Positions 1 to 11,600 of a stretch of DNA of 64,000 nucleotides are shown here, one piece after another. The stretch's first letter is position 1; each line of letters begins with the position of its first letter. Source of the stretch: Motacilla alba alba (Eukaryota > Chordata > Aves > Passeriformes > Motacillidae); assembly GCF_015832195.1 (NCBI RefSeq), contig NC_052045.1:1-64000 (forward strand), written 5' to 3'. A program made the translations under genes and the position numbers. The notes beneath the pieces are model-generated. The model was not told the origin of the DNA. It ran no database searches and saw only the letters and a program-made list of their open reading frames with translations.

Positions 1-686
1 AAAAGGCATGAGATACCCAAGCACACAGAATGCACAACAGACAAGTGACACGAGACACACCGGGACTGCTCTGCCCTGAGCACCTCAGCAATGTGATCAT
101 AAGTGACACTTTCCCTTTCAGTGGCCTAAGGGCCACTTCTTCCACATCCCCGTCTCCAAAGCGGACTCAAAAACTCCTCCCGGTGAGTCCCAACCCAGCA
201 TCCCATTTTCATCCCCTCTGTGGGTCACAGCCCTCAACTTATCTCTCTCAGACATCTGGGGAACCCGGTCCGTGTCAGGTGCGAAGGAAGGCCGCCTCGC
301 CGGCTGGGAAGTTCCTGCTGTCGCTGGGCCGTTGTCTTAGACAGCTACATTAAAGAAAACCAAGCATCAATGCATGATCTGGGCAGCACGTGGGCCAAAA
401 CCTAACAATTCTGCTGCTCACCATTCTCCTGAGAATGCCCAGCTCCTCGGGCCACATGCTTTTGCCATGCTCGGAGGCCACGCCGTCTATGCAGGGTATG
501 CCTGGGTTAAGAGCACACGAGGTGATGTGGCATTGCTGAAACCTGAGCGGACCCTCCCTTCTCCTCCCTGCTTCCCCGACTCATCGCAACTCCAAGGCTG
601 TTGCCAAAGGCAATGCAGATGACACCTTTAAGTAAAAAAGGCAAAGGCTTCATCACCGAGTCCTGTAAGACTCCCAGGGGGCTCAC

Positions 687-752
687 GAGAGCAGCAAACC
701 TGGTCCATGGGCCGGTGCGTGATGGGAGCTTTGCGTACTCCGAGTGAATTGC
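687..752 (-). other. Putative minus-strand micro-exon D, unit 1 (66 nt)
   Basis: Minus strand: the pyrimidine-rich acceptor CTTGTTTGTGTGCTTTAG is followed by 22 open codons (AIHSEYAKLP... ending TRFAAL), then a GTGAGC donor. Units 2 and 3 carry the same splice sites (2400-2466 in unit 2) but have one extra base, and reading in the unit 1 phase meets stops. The unit 1 copy may be intact and the others broken. Confidence 0.3.
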
Positions 753-846
753 CTAAAGCACACAAACAAGAAGGGAGGCTTAGAGCTGCACCAGAAAGTG
801 ACACTTCAGCACTAACAAAGGCTTCATTCCACTGGTCGCTGCTCAC

Positions 847-888
847 CTTCCCCTCTTCAACTTGACTGCTGATATCTGGCTTTACTTC
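847..888 (-). other. Putative minus-strand micro-exon A, unit 1 (42 nt)
   Basis: Minus strand: the acceptor TTTTATTTTTAG is followed by 14 codons reading EVKPDISSQVEEGK, then a GTGAGC donor. The copy in unit 2 differs at three bases, all third positions and all synonymous (CCA/CCG, CAA/CAG, GGG/GGC). That pattern suggests selection on the peptide. The gene is not recognised. Confidence 0.4.
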
Positions 889-966
889 CTAAAAATAAAA
901 CCAAAGAACACTGCTGTAACAGAGTCGTGATTTACGCTTCCCCTGCAAACACAAACCATGACTGAC

Positions 967-1029
967 CTGCTCAGGGGAACCCCCTAATCCAGGATGGGAG
1001 GCTCTGCCATGGATTTTATCCTGCTGCAT
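967..1029 (-). other. Putative minus-strand micro-exon E, unit 1 (63 nt, phase 0-0)
   Basis: Read on the minus strand, a strong acceptor (AACTTTCTTTCAG) precedes ATG CAG CAG GAT AAA ATC and the block ends GAG CAG before a GTCAGT donor. This gives 21 uninterrupted codons beginning MQQDKIHGRAS and ending GSPEQ. The matching block in unit 2 (2681-2738) is 58 nt long, has an in-frame stop and a GC instead of a GT donor, so it looks decayed. I cannot assign a gene. Splice signals and open phase are seen; exon status is inference. Confidence 0.3.
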
Positions 1030-2135
1030 CTGAAAGAAAGTTAAAGACAACAGTCAAAGGCATTCATGATAACTTCACAGCCCCAAACATCCTGTGTCAA
1101 TCTAGGAATACCATCTAGAGTCTACACCCCACACTACAAATTTCAAGTCCCGGGACTTGTCCTATCGCACCAGGCTATGCAGCAGGGCAGAGCAGCTCTG
1201 GCACAAATATGTGCACACACCTGTGACACAGGACGGGACGTGACAAACAATGGGGGACACAACAGGGATGGCAATCTCTTGGCAAGAAGAATGACTGCAA
1301 GGACCAAAAGAACGCAAACTGAGATGACCGAGGAGAGGGAGACGGCGAGCTGATGAGGCTCAGGGAACCCTGGAGGAAGAAAAGGCTAACTGAATGATTT
1401 ATTCCAAGAAACTGCAAGATGGATGTCAGAGAATCCTGCAGTCAGAATCCTCTACCAATCCTCACATTCTTACAAGTCCTAATCCGCCGTAATGTATCCT
1501 TGTGCGGCACAGCTGTCCATACAGCTCAGAACAAGACCTGAAAAGACATCTGAGCGGATGCTTCTAAAAAGAGTGGCAGTTCTGATGCCTGTCTGAGCTC
1601 CCGAGTCAAAGTTCTATGGCATCGGTGGCAGGCCAAAGAACAGAGAAATCACAGATGCTAAGAATGCTGCTAAGGTTTCTGACAGGCCCCTCAAAGGGCT
1701 AAGGAAAAAGAGCTGTGACATGGGATACCCAAACAACACATAATGCACGATGAACAAGTGACACGAGACACACCGGGACTGCTCTGCCCTGAGCACCTCA
1801 GCACTGTGATCACAAGTGACACTTTCCCTTTACATGGCCTAAGGGACCACTTCTTCCACATCCCCGTCTCCAAAGCAGACTCGAAAACTCCTCCCGGTGA
1901 GTCCCGACCCAGCACCCCACTTTCATCCCTTCCGTGGGGCGCAGCCCTCTACTCATCTCTCAGACAGGTGGGCATGCCAATCTGTGTCAGGTGCAAAAGA
2001 AAGCAGCCTTGCCATCTGAGCAGTCCCTGCTGGCACCGGGCTGTTGTACCTTACTCTGCCAAGAGAAAGAAAACCAAACATCAGTGCACAAGCTTAGCAG
2101 CACATCGGCCAAAACCAAACAAGCCTGCTACTCAC

Positions 2136-2216
2136 CACATTCTTAAGAATGCCCAGGTCCTCGGGCTGCACGCCTTGGTCATGCTCAGAAGCTGACGCCG
2201 TCGTCGCAGGGTCTGC
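2136..2216 (-). other. Putative minus-strand micro-exon B, unit 2 (81 nt)
   Basis: Minus strand: the acceptor CTGTTTAATCTAG is followed by 27 open codons starting ADPATTASASEHDQG and ending GILKNV, then a GTGAGT donor. Unit 3 has an in-frame TAG in the same block. Unit 1 has a one-base deletion plus a stop. Unit 4 also has a stop. Only the unit 2 copy is open. Confidence 0.3.
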
Positions 2217-2560
2217 CTAGATTAAACAGAGAACTTGATTTGGCACTGCCGAAACCTGAGCGGACCCTCGCTCCTGCTCCCTACCTCCCCGACTCACCGC
2301 AACTCCTCGGCCGTTGCCAAAGGCTACCCGGAAGACACCTTTTAATGGAAAAAGCAAAGGCCTCATCGCAGAGTCCCGTCAGACTTCCACAGGGCTCACG
2401 AAAGCAGCAAACCCGGTCCATCAGCCGGCTGGTTACGGGGGGCTTGACATACTCCGAGCGGACCGCCTAAAGCACACAAACAAGAAGGGATGCTTAGAGT
2501 TGCATCAGAAATTGGGACCTGAGCAATAACAACTGCTTCTGTCCACTGGTCACTGCTCAC

Positions 2561-2602
2561 CTTGCCCTCTTCAACCTGACTGCTGATATCCGGCTTTACT
2601 TC
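2561..2602 (-). other. Putative minus-strand micro-exon A, unit 2 (42 nt)
   Basis: Second copy of the 14-codon block EVKPDISSQVEEGK, with the same TTTTTAG acceptor and GTGAGC donor on the minus strand. It encodes the same peptide as unit 1 despite three nucleotide changes. Confidence 0.4.
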
Positions 2603-4256
2603 CTAAAAATAAAAACAAAGAACAGTGCTGTAACAGAGTCACCGCTTACACTTCCCCTGCAGAGACAAACAGAGACTGGCCTGCTCAGGGGAACCCCCCC
2701 GACCCGGGTGCTCTGGCCTAGATTTTATCCTTCTGCATCTGAAAGAAAGTTAGGACAACAGTCAAAGGGCTGCAGGATCACTTCACAGCTCCAAACATCT
2801 TGTTTCAATCTCAGAATACCATCTAGAGTCCAACTACACCCCACATTACTAATATCAAGTCCCCAGGACTGGTTCTATTGCGCCAGGCTGTGCAGCAGGG
2901 CAGAGCAGCTCCGGCACAAATATGTGCAGACACCCGTGACACAGGACAGGGCAGGACAAACACAAGACAGACAAATCTTTTGGCAAGCAGCATGACTGCA
3001 AGGACCAAAAGAATGCAAAATGAGATGAGCGGGTTGAGGCCAACAGCGAGCTGATGAGGCTCAGAGGACCCTGGAGGAAGAAGATGCTAACTGAATGATT
3101 TATTCCAAGAACTGCAAAGATGGATGCCTGAGAACCCTACGGTCAGAATCCTCTACCTGTCCTCACATTCTTACAAGTCCTACTCCCGCATAATGGATCC
3201 TTGCGGGGTGCAGCTGTCCATGCAGCTCGGAACAAGACCTGAAAAGACATCTGAGCGGATGCTTCTAAACAGTGATGGGATTCTGATGCCTGTCTGAGCT
3301 CTCGGGTCAAAAGCTCCGCGGCATCGGTGTCAGGCCAAGGAACGCAGGGATCACAGATGCTAAGAATGATGCCGGGGTTTCTGACAGGCCCCTCAAAGGA
3401 CTAAGGTAAAACACGTGAGGCACCCAAACAACACAGAATGCACGATAGACAAGTGAGACAATACCCACCGGGACTGCTCTGTCCTGTGCACCTCAGCACT
3501 GGGATCAAGAGTCAGACTTTCCCTTTATGTGGCCTAAGGGACCACTTCTTGCACATTCCCGTCTCCAAAGCAGACTCAAAAACCCCTCCCGGCGAGTCCC
3601 GACCCAGCACCCCACTTTCATCCCTTCCGTGGGTCGCAGCCCTCTACTTATCTCTCAGACAGGTGGGGATGCCAATCTGTGTCGGGAGCAAAAGAAAGCA
3701 GCCTTGCCATCTGGGAAGGTCCTGCTTCACCAGGCTGTTGTACCTTACTCTGCCAAGAGAAAGAAAACCAAACATCAGTGCACAAGCTTAGCAGCACATC
3801 GGCCAAAACCAAACAAGCCTGCTACTCACCGTTCTCCTGAGAATGCCCGGCTACTCGGGCCGCACGCTTCGGCCGTGCTCGGAGGCTGACGCCGTCGTCG
3901 CAGGGTCTGCCTGGGTTAAGAGGAGACGAGGTGATGTGGCACTGCCGAAATCTGAGCGGACCCTCGCTCCTGCTCCCTACCTCCCCGACTCACCGCAACT
4001 CCTCGGCCGTTGCCAAAGGCTACCCGGAAGACACCTTTTAATGGAAAAAGCAAAGGCCTCATCGCAGAGTCCCGTCAGACTTCCACAGGGCTCACGAAAG
4101 CAGCAAACCCGGTCCATCAGCCGGCTGGTTACGGGGGGCTTGACATACTCCGAGCGGACCGCCTAAAGCACACAAACAAGAAGGGATGCTTAGAGTTGCA
4201 TCAGAAATTGGGACCTGAGCAATAACAACTGCTTCTGTCCACTGGTCACTGCTCAC

Positions 4257-4298
4257 CTTGCCCTCTTCAACCTGACTGCTGATATCCGGCTTTACTTC
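4257..4298 (-). other. Putative minus-strand micro-exon A, unit 3 (42 nt)
   Basis: Third copy, identical in sequence to unit 2. It lies inside the homogenised segment shared by units 2 and 3, so it adds no independent evidence of selection. Confidence 0.35.
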
Positions 4299-5973
4299 CT
4301 AAAAATAAAAACAAAGAACAGTGCTGTAACAGAGTCACCGCTTACACTTCCCCTGCAGAGACAAACAGAGACTGGCCTGCTCAGGGGAACCCCCCCGACC
4401 CGGGTGCTCTGGCCTAGATTTTATCCTTCTGCATCTGAAAGAAAGTTAGGACAACAGTCAAAGGGCTGCAGGATCACTTCACAGCTCCAAACATCTTGTT
4501 TCAATCTCAGAATACCATCTAGAGTCCAACTACACCCCACATTACTAATATCAAGTCCCCAGGACTGGTTCTATTGCGCCAGGCTGTGCAGCAGGGCAGA
4601 GCAGCTCCGGCACAAATATGTGCAGACACCCGTGACACAGGACAGGACAAACGAGGGGATGCTAAACACAAACAACTTGTTATCCTACAAACAAGGATGA
4701 TAATGTTCCTGGCAAGAACTGAGAGGATGCCAGAAAAGACGACCTATGCTGTGGCAATGGCAGATGGAGGAGGCTCTAAGGAGCAGAAGAAAAGAGTAGA
4801 ACAGAGTGACCTGTTGAAAGAACTGTTGGTCACAATGATCGAGATGGCTGTGAGACAATGCTCCATTTAGAATGGTCTCCCTATCATACAATCCTATAAG
4901 CCCCAGGATGTTACAAGTCATGGCTGGAAAGGATGGATGGTGATACGGCTGGGAACAAGGCCTCAAAAGATGTCCGAATCAATGCTTCTGAGGTGCGGCC
5001 GAGCCCGCCGCTAAAGGAACAAATTATATCGGCATTGTGCCGAGAAGCACGAGCGTTTGAGAACCTGGAGATGATGGCTGACACTTGTGCTAAGGCCCTC
5101 GAGGGGAAAAGGCAGCGATATCTGATCCAACAGACCCCCAAGACACACTAGGCAACACAGTACACCAGACAACACGACACAGACCGGAACTGTTCTGCAC
5201 TGCACACCCTATAGCTGCAATCAAAAGTAGAGCCTCTCCCTTTGGCTGTCCTGAGAGGCACCTTAGATGTCATCCCTTTACCCTCTGCTAATTTTTAAAT
5301 CTTTCCCAGGAATTTCCAACCCACTACTCTCCTATTGTCCCATCCCCAGGCTGCGGCCCCCGACTTATCTTTTGGATGACCGGTGATGTGAATCCATGTT
5401 GGATCTGAAATGAGTCTGCCTCAGAGGGCACCCTGATCCCCTGTTAGCCTCTCAGTCACCTACAATAAAGAACAGCAAAATCCACGTACAAGTTTAGTGT
5501 TATGTGGGCCAAATGCCAGCAAGTCAGCTACTTGCCTTCTCCTAAGTGTGCCTGGAAGCTGAAGTCTCCAGCTTCATCCTGAGTCCAAGGCTGTGGCTGT
5601 TATTGTAAGCGGCACCTGGGTTAGAGAGAGGCAATGTTACATGGTACTTCTGCGAGTGCAGTTTATGACCTTGTGTGCTGCAAGACGTGTGAATGCCTCT
5701 GTGAAAAGCCTTGGGAGGCCCTCAAATAGACACCATTTCTCACCCTGCTGCCTTCAAAACCCCTCCACAATTACTCTGAACCAGATACCTGCTCACCCTT
5801 CCTCTCCTAGCCAAAACTCTCAACTCATCTGAAGCCTCAATTTCAAACATCGTCTTCAACACAGGGCAGATCTCTTTTGTGGCATGATGAATCTGCTGAA
5901 AAAAACTGAAGTGTTGTACTTGACACAGCCTGGAATTTCAGGAAGATGCACTCCTCCTTAAAAAAAGAAAAAA

Positions 5974-6965
5974 CCAGAAACAAACAAAACCAGAAACAAA
6001 CAAAACCAGAAACAAACAAAACCAGAAACAAACAAAACCAGAAACAAACAAAACCAGAAACAAACAAAACCAGAAACAAACAAAACCAGAAACAAACAAA
6101 ACCAGAAACAAACAAAACCAGAAACAAACAAAACCAGAAACAAACAAAACCAGAAACAAACAAAACCAGAAACAAACAAAACCAGAAACAAACAAAACCA
6201 GAAACAAACAAAACCAGAAACAAACAAAACCAGAAACAAACAAAACCAGAAACAAACAAAACCAGAAACAAACAAAACCAGAAACAAACAAAACCAGAAA
6301 CAAACAAAACCAGAAACAAACAAAACCAGAAACAAACAAAACCAGAAACAAACAAAACCAGAAACAAACAAAACCAGAAACAAACAAAACCAGAAACAAA
6401 CAAAACCAGAAACAAACAAAACCAGAAACAAACAAAACCAGAAACAAACAAAACCAGAAACAAACAAAACCAGAAACAAACAAAACCAGAAACAAACAAA
6501 ACCAGAAACAAACAAAACCAGAAACAAACAAAACCAGAAACAAACAAAACCAGAAACAAACAAAACCAGAAACAAACAAAACCAGAAACAAACAAAACCA
6601 GAAACAAACAAAACCAGAAACAAACAAAACCAGAAACAAACAAAACCAGAAACAAACAAAACCAGAAACAAACAAAACCAGAAACAAACAAAACCAGAAA
6701 CAAACAAAACCAGAAACAAACAAAACCAGAAACAAACAAAACCAGAAACAAACAAAACCAGAAACAAACAAAACCAGAAACAAACAAAACCAGAAACAAA
6801 CAAAACCAGAAACAAACAAAACCAGAAACAAACAAAACCAGAAACAAACAAAACCAGAAACAAACAAAACCAGAAACAAACAAAACCAGAAACAAACAAA
6901 ACCAGAAACAAACAAAACCAGAAACAAACAAAACCAGAAACAAACAAAACCAGAAACAAACAAAA
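5974..6965. repeat. 16-bp minisatellite, 62 perfect copies
   Basis: The unit CCAGAAACAAACAAAA repeats from 5974 to 6965 (992 bp, exactly 62 x 16) with no variant copy that I can see. The unit contains no stop codon in any of the six frames, so long open frames of about 330-395 codons run through it on both strands with a 16-residue period. These are artefacts of the repeat, not genes. It abuts the end of the 1.7-kb array. Confidence 0.97.
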
Positions 6966-7125
6966 CCCAAGAACAGAATGAGAAATTACAAAAGCACCTC
7001 ACCCCCCCTGAAAACACAAACATAAACCATGAACTTAAATACTCCCTGTGTTCAATGATGTTTTCTTCACAGTGTCTTCTAAACCTCAGTTGCTTTCGAT
7101 GCTCAAAAGCACCTGCTGAAAGCAA

Positions 7126-7750
7126 GCTGAGATAAGCTGAAAGAGCCTCTTCACTGAAACGACAGGAGAGCTCTTATCCTACCTGATCCCAGAGAGGGAA
7201 TGAAGCCCCTTAGCAAAGGCTGGGGTTAATATACCCCTGATTGCTCCCGCCTCTCGTTCCCATGACACCCAGGAAAAGGGAGGGGGCAAATTCCACCAGG
7301 TGTAAAAGCCCTCAGAGGGGCTGTAGCTGTTTGGCTCCTCTGACTTGAATTTGAGAGGAGTGAAGGGCTTGATAGAGGGGAAAACTCTTCAGGGAAATAA
7401 CAGCGCTTTCTTTTTTGCTGTAGCTACTTGGAGCAAAAGGGCAGAAAGCTGGTAAGAAATAAAACTTTGTGTTTAGGCCACATAACTAGATAAGCTGGGT
7501 AATTTGCTGGTTACTTACATAATTATTCCTTAGTAACTACTAAGTAGTATTCTACAGGTGACTAAGTAGGGTGGAGAGGAATATTAATCGTATGAGTAGT
7601 CTAAGTCTCCTTGGGAGCTCTAATTAGGGCTGTCTATGTTATAAATCAAAGGAAGAAAAATAATAGGCTCCCAGGAGGTATTAGGGTTGCTTATGTGCTG
7701 GGCTTGCTCCCCTATGAGATCTTTGGTACCAGGGTGTGGGTAAAAGTGCC
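7126..7750. other. Spacer between minisatellite and 42-bp array
   Basis: Unique-looking sequence with no open frame of note. I see no splice-bounded exon, RNA gene or recognisable transposon in it. Confidence 0.5.
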
Positions 7751-8280
7751 CTGAAATGTAGTTTTACTGACTTAAAATGCTGAAAAAGGCAAAGCTACCT
7801 TCAGGTGCTCCCCTTAAAATGAGGAAGTAGGGCAGTTGTCTCTACTTAGACTTATACAGTGGCAAATTAATGGCTTCTACCCTTTAATTTAGGACCCTAA
7901 AATATTGGGCAAAGAGGAGTGTTCCTCAGTTCAAATCTCTCCACTGATGGAAAGTGGGGGATTTTTCCATTGATTCAAACCCTTAAAAAGGAGGGACAGT
8001 TGGGCTTTCCCCTCAATTTAAGCCTTAGGATGATGAAAAGGAGGGAGTTACCCTTAATTCAAAATAGCATCATCAATGTTTTCCCCTTCTATTTTAACTG
8101 CAAAATAATGAAAGATGGGGGTTCCCTATCAATTAATACCCCTAACAGCATGGAAAAGGCAGCGTTTCCTTCGATTGAGACCATTAAAATTGCAGGGGAA
8201 GCAGACTCCTTTTCAATTTGAATGCAGATAATTGTGGGAAAGGAAGCTTTTCCCCTCAATTTGAACCCCTTTTCTCCTAA
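7750..8280. repeat. Degenerate ~42-bp tandem repeat
   Basis: A motif resembling TTTCCCCTCAATTTAAGCC recurs about every 42 bp, with copies near 7875, 7919, 7963, 8006, 8047, 8080, 8122, 8165, 8207 and 8248 and weaker ones back to about 7756. Each is followed by a purine-rich stretch such as ATGAAAAGGAGGG. Because 42 is divisible by three, an open frame at 7919-8221 shows a 14-residue period (FPLIQTLKKEGQLG-like). I treat that frame as a by-product of the repeat. Confidence 0.75.
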
Positions 8281-8339
8281 TAACCTCCCCCTTTTCTGGG
8301 GGCACTAGGGAGGGACTGATAAAAGGGGAAAGCTGAAAG

Positions 8340-8625
8340 CTCCCCAGGACCCCGCATGCTGCCCCCTCGCCCGCTCAGGTGCTGCCCCCTTGGCAAGAGC
8401 GCTCTTCCCTCGGCATTTTCTCGAAGCGATGCTCCGTGCCCGGGTGGGTCCGGCTGCTCCGCAGCCCCTGCTGGATGCTCCAACCATAACTCCTGGAGGG
8501 ACACTCGGGATATCTCTGTTGCCTGCTCTGCACTAGCAGTTCCCTGTGCAGGTGTGCCCATGTAACCCTCTGAAAGCAGCCTCGGGCAGGAGCTGCCCCC
8601 TCCTCATCCTCACTGATCACACCTG
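8340..8625. other. GC-rich patch, possible regulatory region
   Basis: About 280 bp clearly richer in G+C than its surroundings, with several CpGs, directly after the 42-bp array. Short frames occur on both strands but none resembles a known protein. It could be a weak promoter or enhancer, or only a composition shift. Confidence 0.3.
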
Positions 8626-11600
8626 GAGCTGTTGCACCTTGGAGTGGGGGATTTTAGCCAGATTTCTGGAGTACTTGCTGCAGGACTCAGTAACTCATGG
8701 TCAAAAAGATTTTCTCTGAGCTGTGAAATTAAAAAAAAAAAAAAACAGAAAAACCCAAAAAAACCCCCAATAAATTAAGAAGTCAATTTTGCCCTTAAAG
8801 CAATTTGTAATCTAGAAGTTTGTATTGACTAGCTGTCAGCTCTCAGGAAATACTCCCTAGTATTTACATCTTTCAAGGGTGTTGAAAGAGAAGTTGAACA
8901 CCCTGCTATCTTTTCTTGCCCTTACATGGTGAAGCAATCTAATATTTTGCAATAAAATTTACTGGCTTCTGGTTCATGAACCATAAATGGTATTTGTTAT
9001 GATTTTATGATGCCATTCACAGGTCAGTGTTCTGAGGGTAGTTCCGGCCCTCCCTTGGCCCGCTGCCCTGAGCAACCAGGCCCCTGTGCTGTGTGGCTGT
9101 GCAAGGCAGCTGATGCATCTGTTTTGAAGAAAAAGAGTGACAATTGTGTGTTGAAACTTAGTACCGGTTCCCTTTGCAGTTCCGTATTTTACACTGAATC
9201 AAAGGATATGTATTTTGGGCTTTAATTACTTTTTAATGGTGCCTTATCTCAGGGGAGCTGTGCAGAACTGGGTAAGTCTGAGTAGAGAGTGCGAATAATA
9301 TTTGCACAGCGTTCTGTGTTTTCAGTGCTCAGTCAGTGACAGCTAACGTAAATGACAAAAGCTGAAGAAATGCAAAAATACTGCTGTCATTGTGCGCTTT
9401 TTAGTTTAGGTACCCAAGTGAAATGTGCAGTGATTTGAAGCAAGCTCAGCCCAACTGGAGCTAAACATCCTTTCATTCACCTTTGCAGGATGGAGGCCTT
9501 CTGAAAAGGGTTCAGAAGGCTTTTTAAAAGTTAAAAAGTTATTCAAGAAGGTCTTGGAACGTGGCAGCCAGAAATGCACGAAGGGTTCACAGAAACTGCA
9601 AGCACCTGTTAAAGGGACAAGTATATGAATCTCTTTGTTTGTTTTAGAATAGAAATGGCTGGCTACCAAACATCCTGAAGAGTCACCTACCCACATTCTT
9701 TCTCCAAAGAATCATAGATTCTTAGCTCCTGGGCTCTGAGAAGTAATTACAGTATGAGGAGGTTTGGGAGAGCTGAAAAGTCACCATAGCAACCTCCTGG
9801 CAAAAATCTTCGCTCATCCAATGTAAAGCAAAATTTATTTTTATCAGAATGGCCTTAGTGAGCCTGAATGTGTTCCGTGTTGGCTCTCTGCTTCATTTCA
9901 TTGTACTCCTAAGACACAGTCTTTTCCTGCTCTAAGTCCTAAAGGTCATCTCCTAAATCTTCCCATGAAAGTTTTGACTAGAAATGGATGCAGGATGCTG
10001 GCTATTCGATCAGGGTCTGCCTCTGGGTTTAAGAAGAAATGCCCTCTTGTGGTGTTCCAGACTCTTTGCAATCAGCTTCAGTGAAGCTGATATACAACCT
10101 GTGCTGAATAATTTTAAGCATTGCAGTAAACTGAAAAACATGGAAACAGATAAAAGAAGATGAAGGAAATGAAAAGCATTGAAAAGTCCGGTGCAGTCCC
10201 TGTTCAGAAGAAAGGCTCTCCACGCAAGAGTTCACGCAAATTATAGAAGCTATGAGAAGCTATGCAGCATGGATTTGCTGAGACGCAGTGCTTGCCAAGC
10301 AATTTTCATGGATGTGACCTGTCCGTAATGGGAGACTGAGACCTGCTGGTCGAAGCTGGTGGATGGCAGGAGGGTGCTCAGCTGTGGCTACTTGACTGTG
10401 AGAGGGTCTGTGCGGGTGCACGGGTGGAATGCAAAGCAGGAGAAGAGCTCCTTAGACATAAAAGCGTCTGGCTAAGGGATGCTCTCAGTTTTTTGAGGAA
10501 AAACTTGAAGTCTGTGGTTTTTAAATGGGGGTAGCCAAGAGGAGGAGACAGATTTGTGAGCAATAAGGTGACGATGGATGGGTAGGTTACGTAGGAAAGC
10601 AGAAGGGAGGGACGCTTCTACTCTGTTTGGAGTCTAGAGCGCTTGGAGGAGCAGGGTGCAGTGCTCGGCAGCCTTGGGAGGTTCAGGCCTTCTCCGGTTC
10701 CTCTTACATCCCTCTCAGATCCAGTAAGGGAAATGAACAACCGGGAGCTGCTGTCAGAACACTTAAGATCACGCTCCTGCAGGAGACAGCCACCAGGCCT
10801 GCAGGGCGGATTTTGTCCCTCTGGAGCTAACTCACAAAAGTCAGAAGTTGACCTCTGGCTGACCCAAGTGACAGAGACACAGTGGTGTCCTTCTCAGGGG
10901 CCACTCTCTCTGAGACCTCACTCATGACATCTTTCTCAGCAGCAAGCAATAATTAGTATTTTTGGAACTTGGCAATGACTAATAGCTTGCAGGAAGGAAG
11001 AAAGATACTGGTGTTGGTCTTTACACCACAATATTATGTACTACAAATGGGGACTGTTGTGGGGAATTTTCAACTAGTGTTCTTTAGTGCAGTCGCTTTT
11101 GAAACAAAAACGATGGGATCTCTTCAGTTTCCATCTAATTTGTGTTTTACGGTGCTGCATGCTCTGGACTTTGCCCTGGACAAAACCTGGACAGCCCTGT
11201 GACGTACCGCAGGCTGGGAGCGTAATGATTTGTTTCTTAAATATTATTGCAAAAGTCAACAAATCATTTCTGGAGTGACAAAAGAGAAGGTTGGAAGCAG
11301 AGATTTGTTATTGCAGCAGATTTTCCAGGACCTTAGAAAAGTGGTTTCAAAACAGAATCATTTGCTCTTCGTTTCCTGACCCACTGAAAACATCGCAAGG
11401 TCCCATCTGATTTCCTCTTCATATTTCCTTCACTGGTCTTTTGGCATCTGACAGAAGAAACTGTGTGGACCAAAAATCTACCTGAGCTGTGCTACACAGG
11501 GAGGTGAGTTTTTGAGCAGAGCCTTTAAATGACTATGGTGTTCTTAGAAGAAGGTATGCAAATATATGGGAAGTGCTATTTATGTGCCACAGGCTGGGAG

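Larger units (their letters stand above)
1..5840. repeat. Tandem array of ~1.7-kb units (three full, one truncated)
   Basis: Four head-to-tail units begin at about 1, 1713, 3408 and 5130. The motif beginning ATGCAC recurs at 30, 1743 and 3438 (spacings 1713 and 1695), followed each time by a similar stretch containing GGGACTGCTCTG, and a diverged version lies near 5162. Units 1-3 align over their whole length with substitutions and small indels. Unit 4 is more diverged and breaks off near 5840, just before the 16-bp minisatellite. The + strand reading frames in the units are interrupted differently in each copy and look non-coding. The minus strand carries possible micro-exons, listed separately. 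The array continues past the left edge, so the total copy number is unknown. I do not recognise it as a named avian satellite. Confidence 0.9.

Noticed and set aside
4933..5151. + strand frame of 72 codons (ASEVRPSPPLKEQIISALCR...) that looks protein-like
   Set aside because: It spans the boundary of repeat units 3 and 4; the equivalent stretches in the other units have stops in this frame, and no splice or homology support was seen.
5843..7125. Open frames of 330-395 codons on both strands
   Set aside because: They are produced entirely by the stop-free 16-bp minisatellite; the repeated peptide exists in every frame.
9709..9730. GAATCATAGATTCTTAG resembling a CR1 tail
   Set aside because: Only the short ATCATAGA word matches; neighbouring sequence lacks the CR1 consensus.
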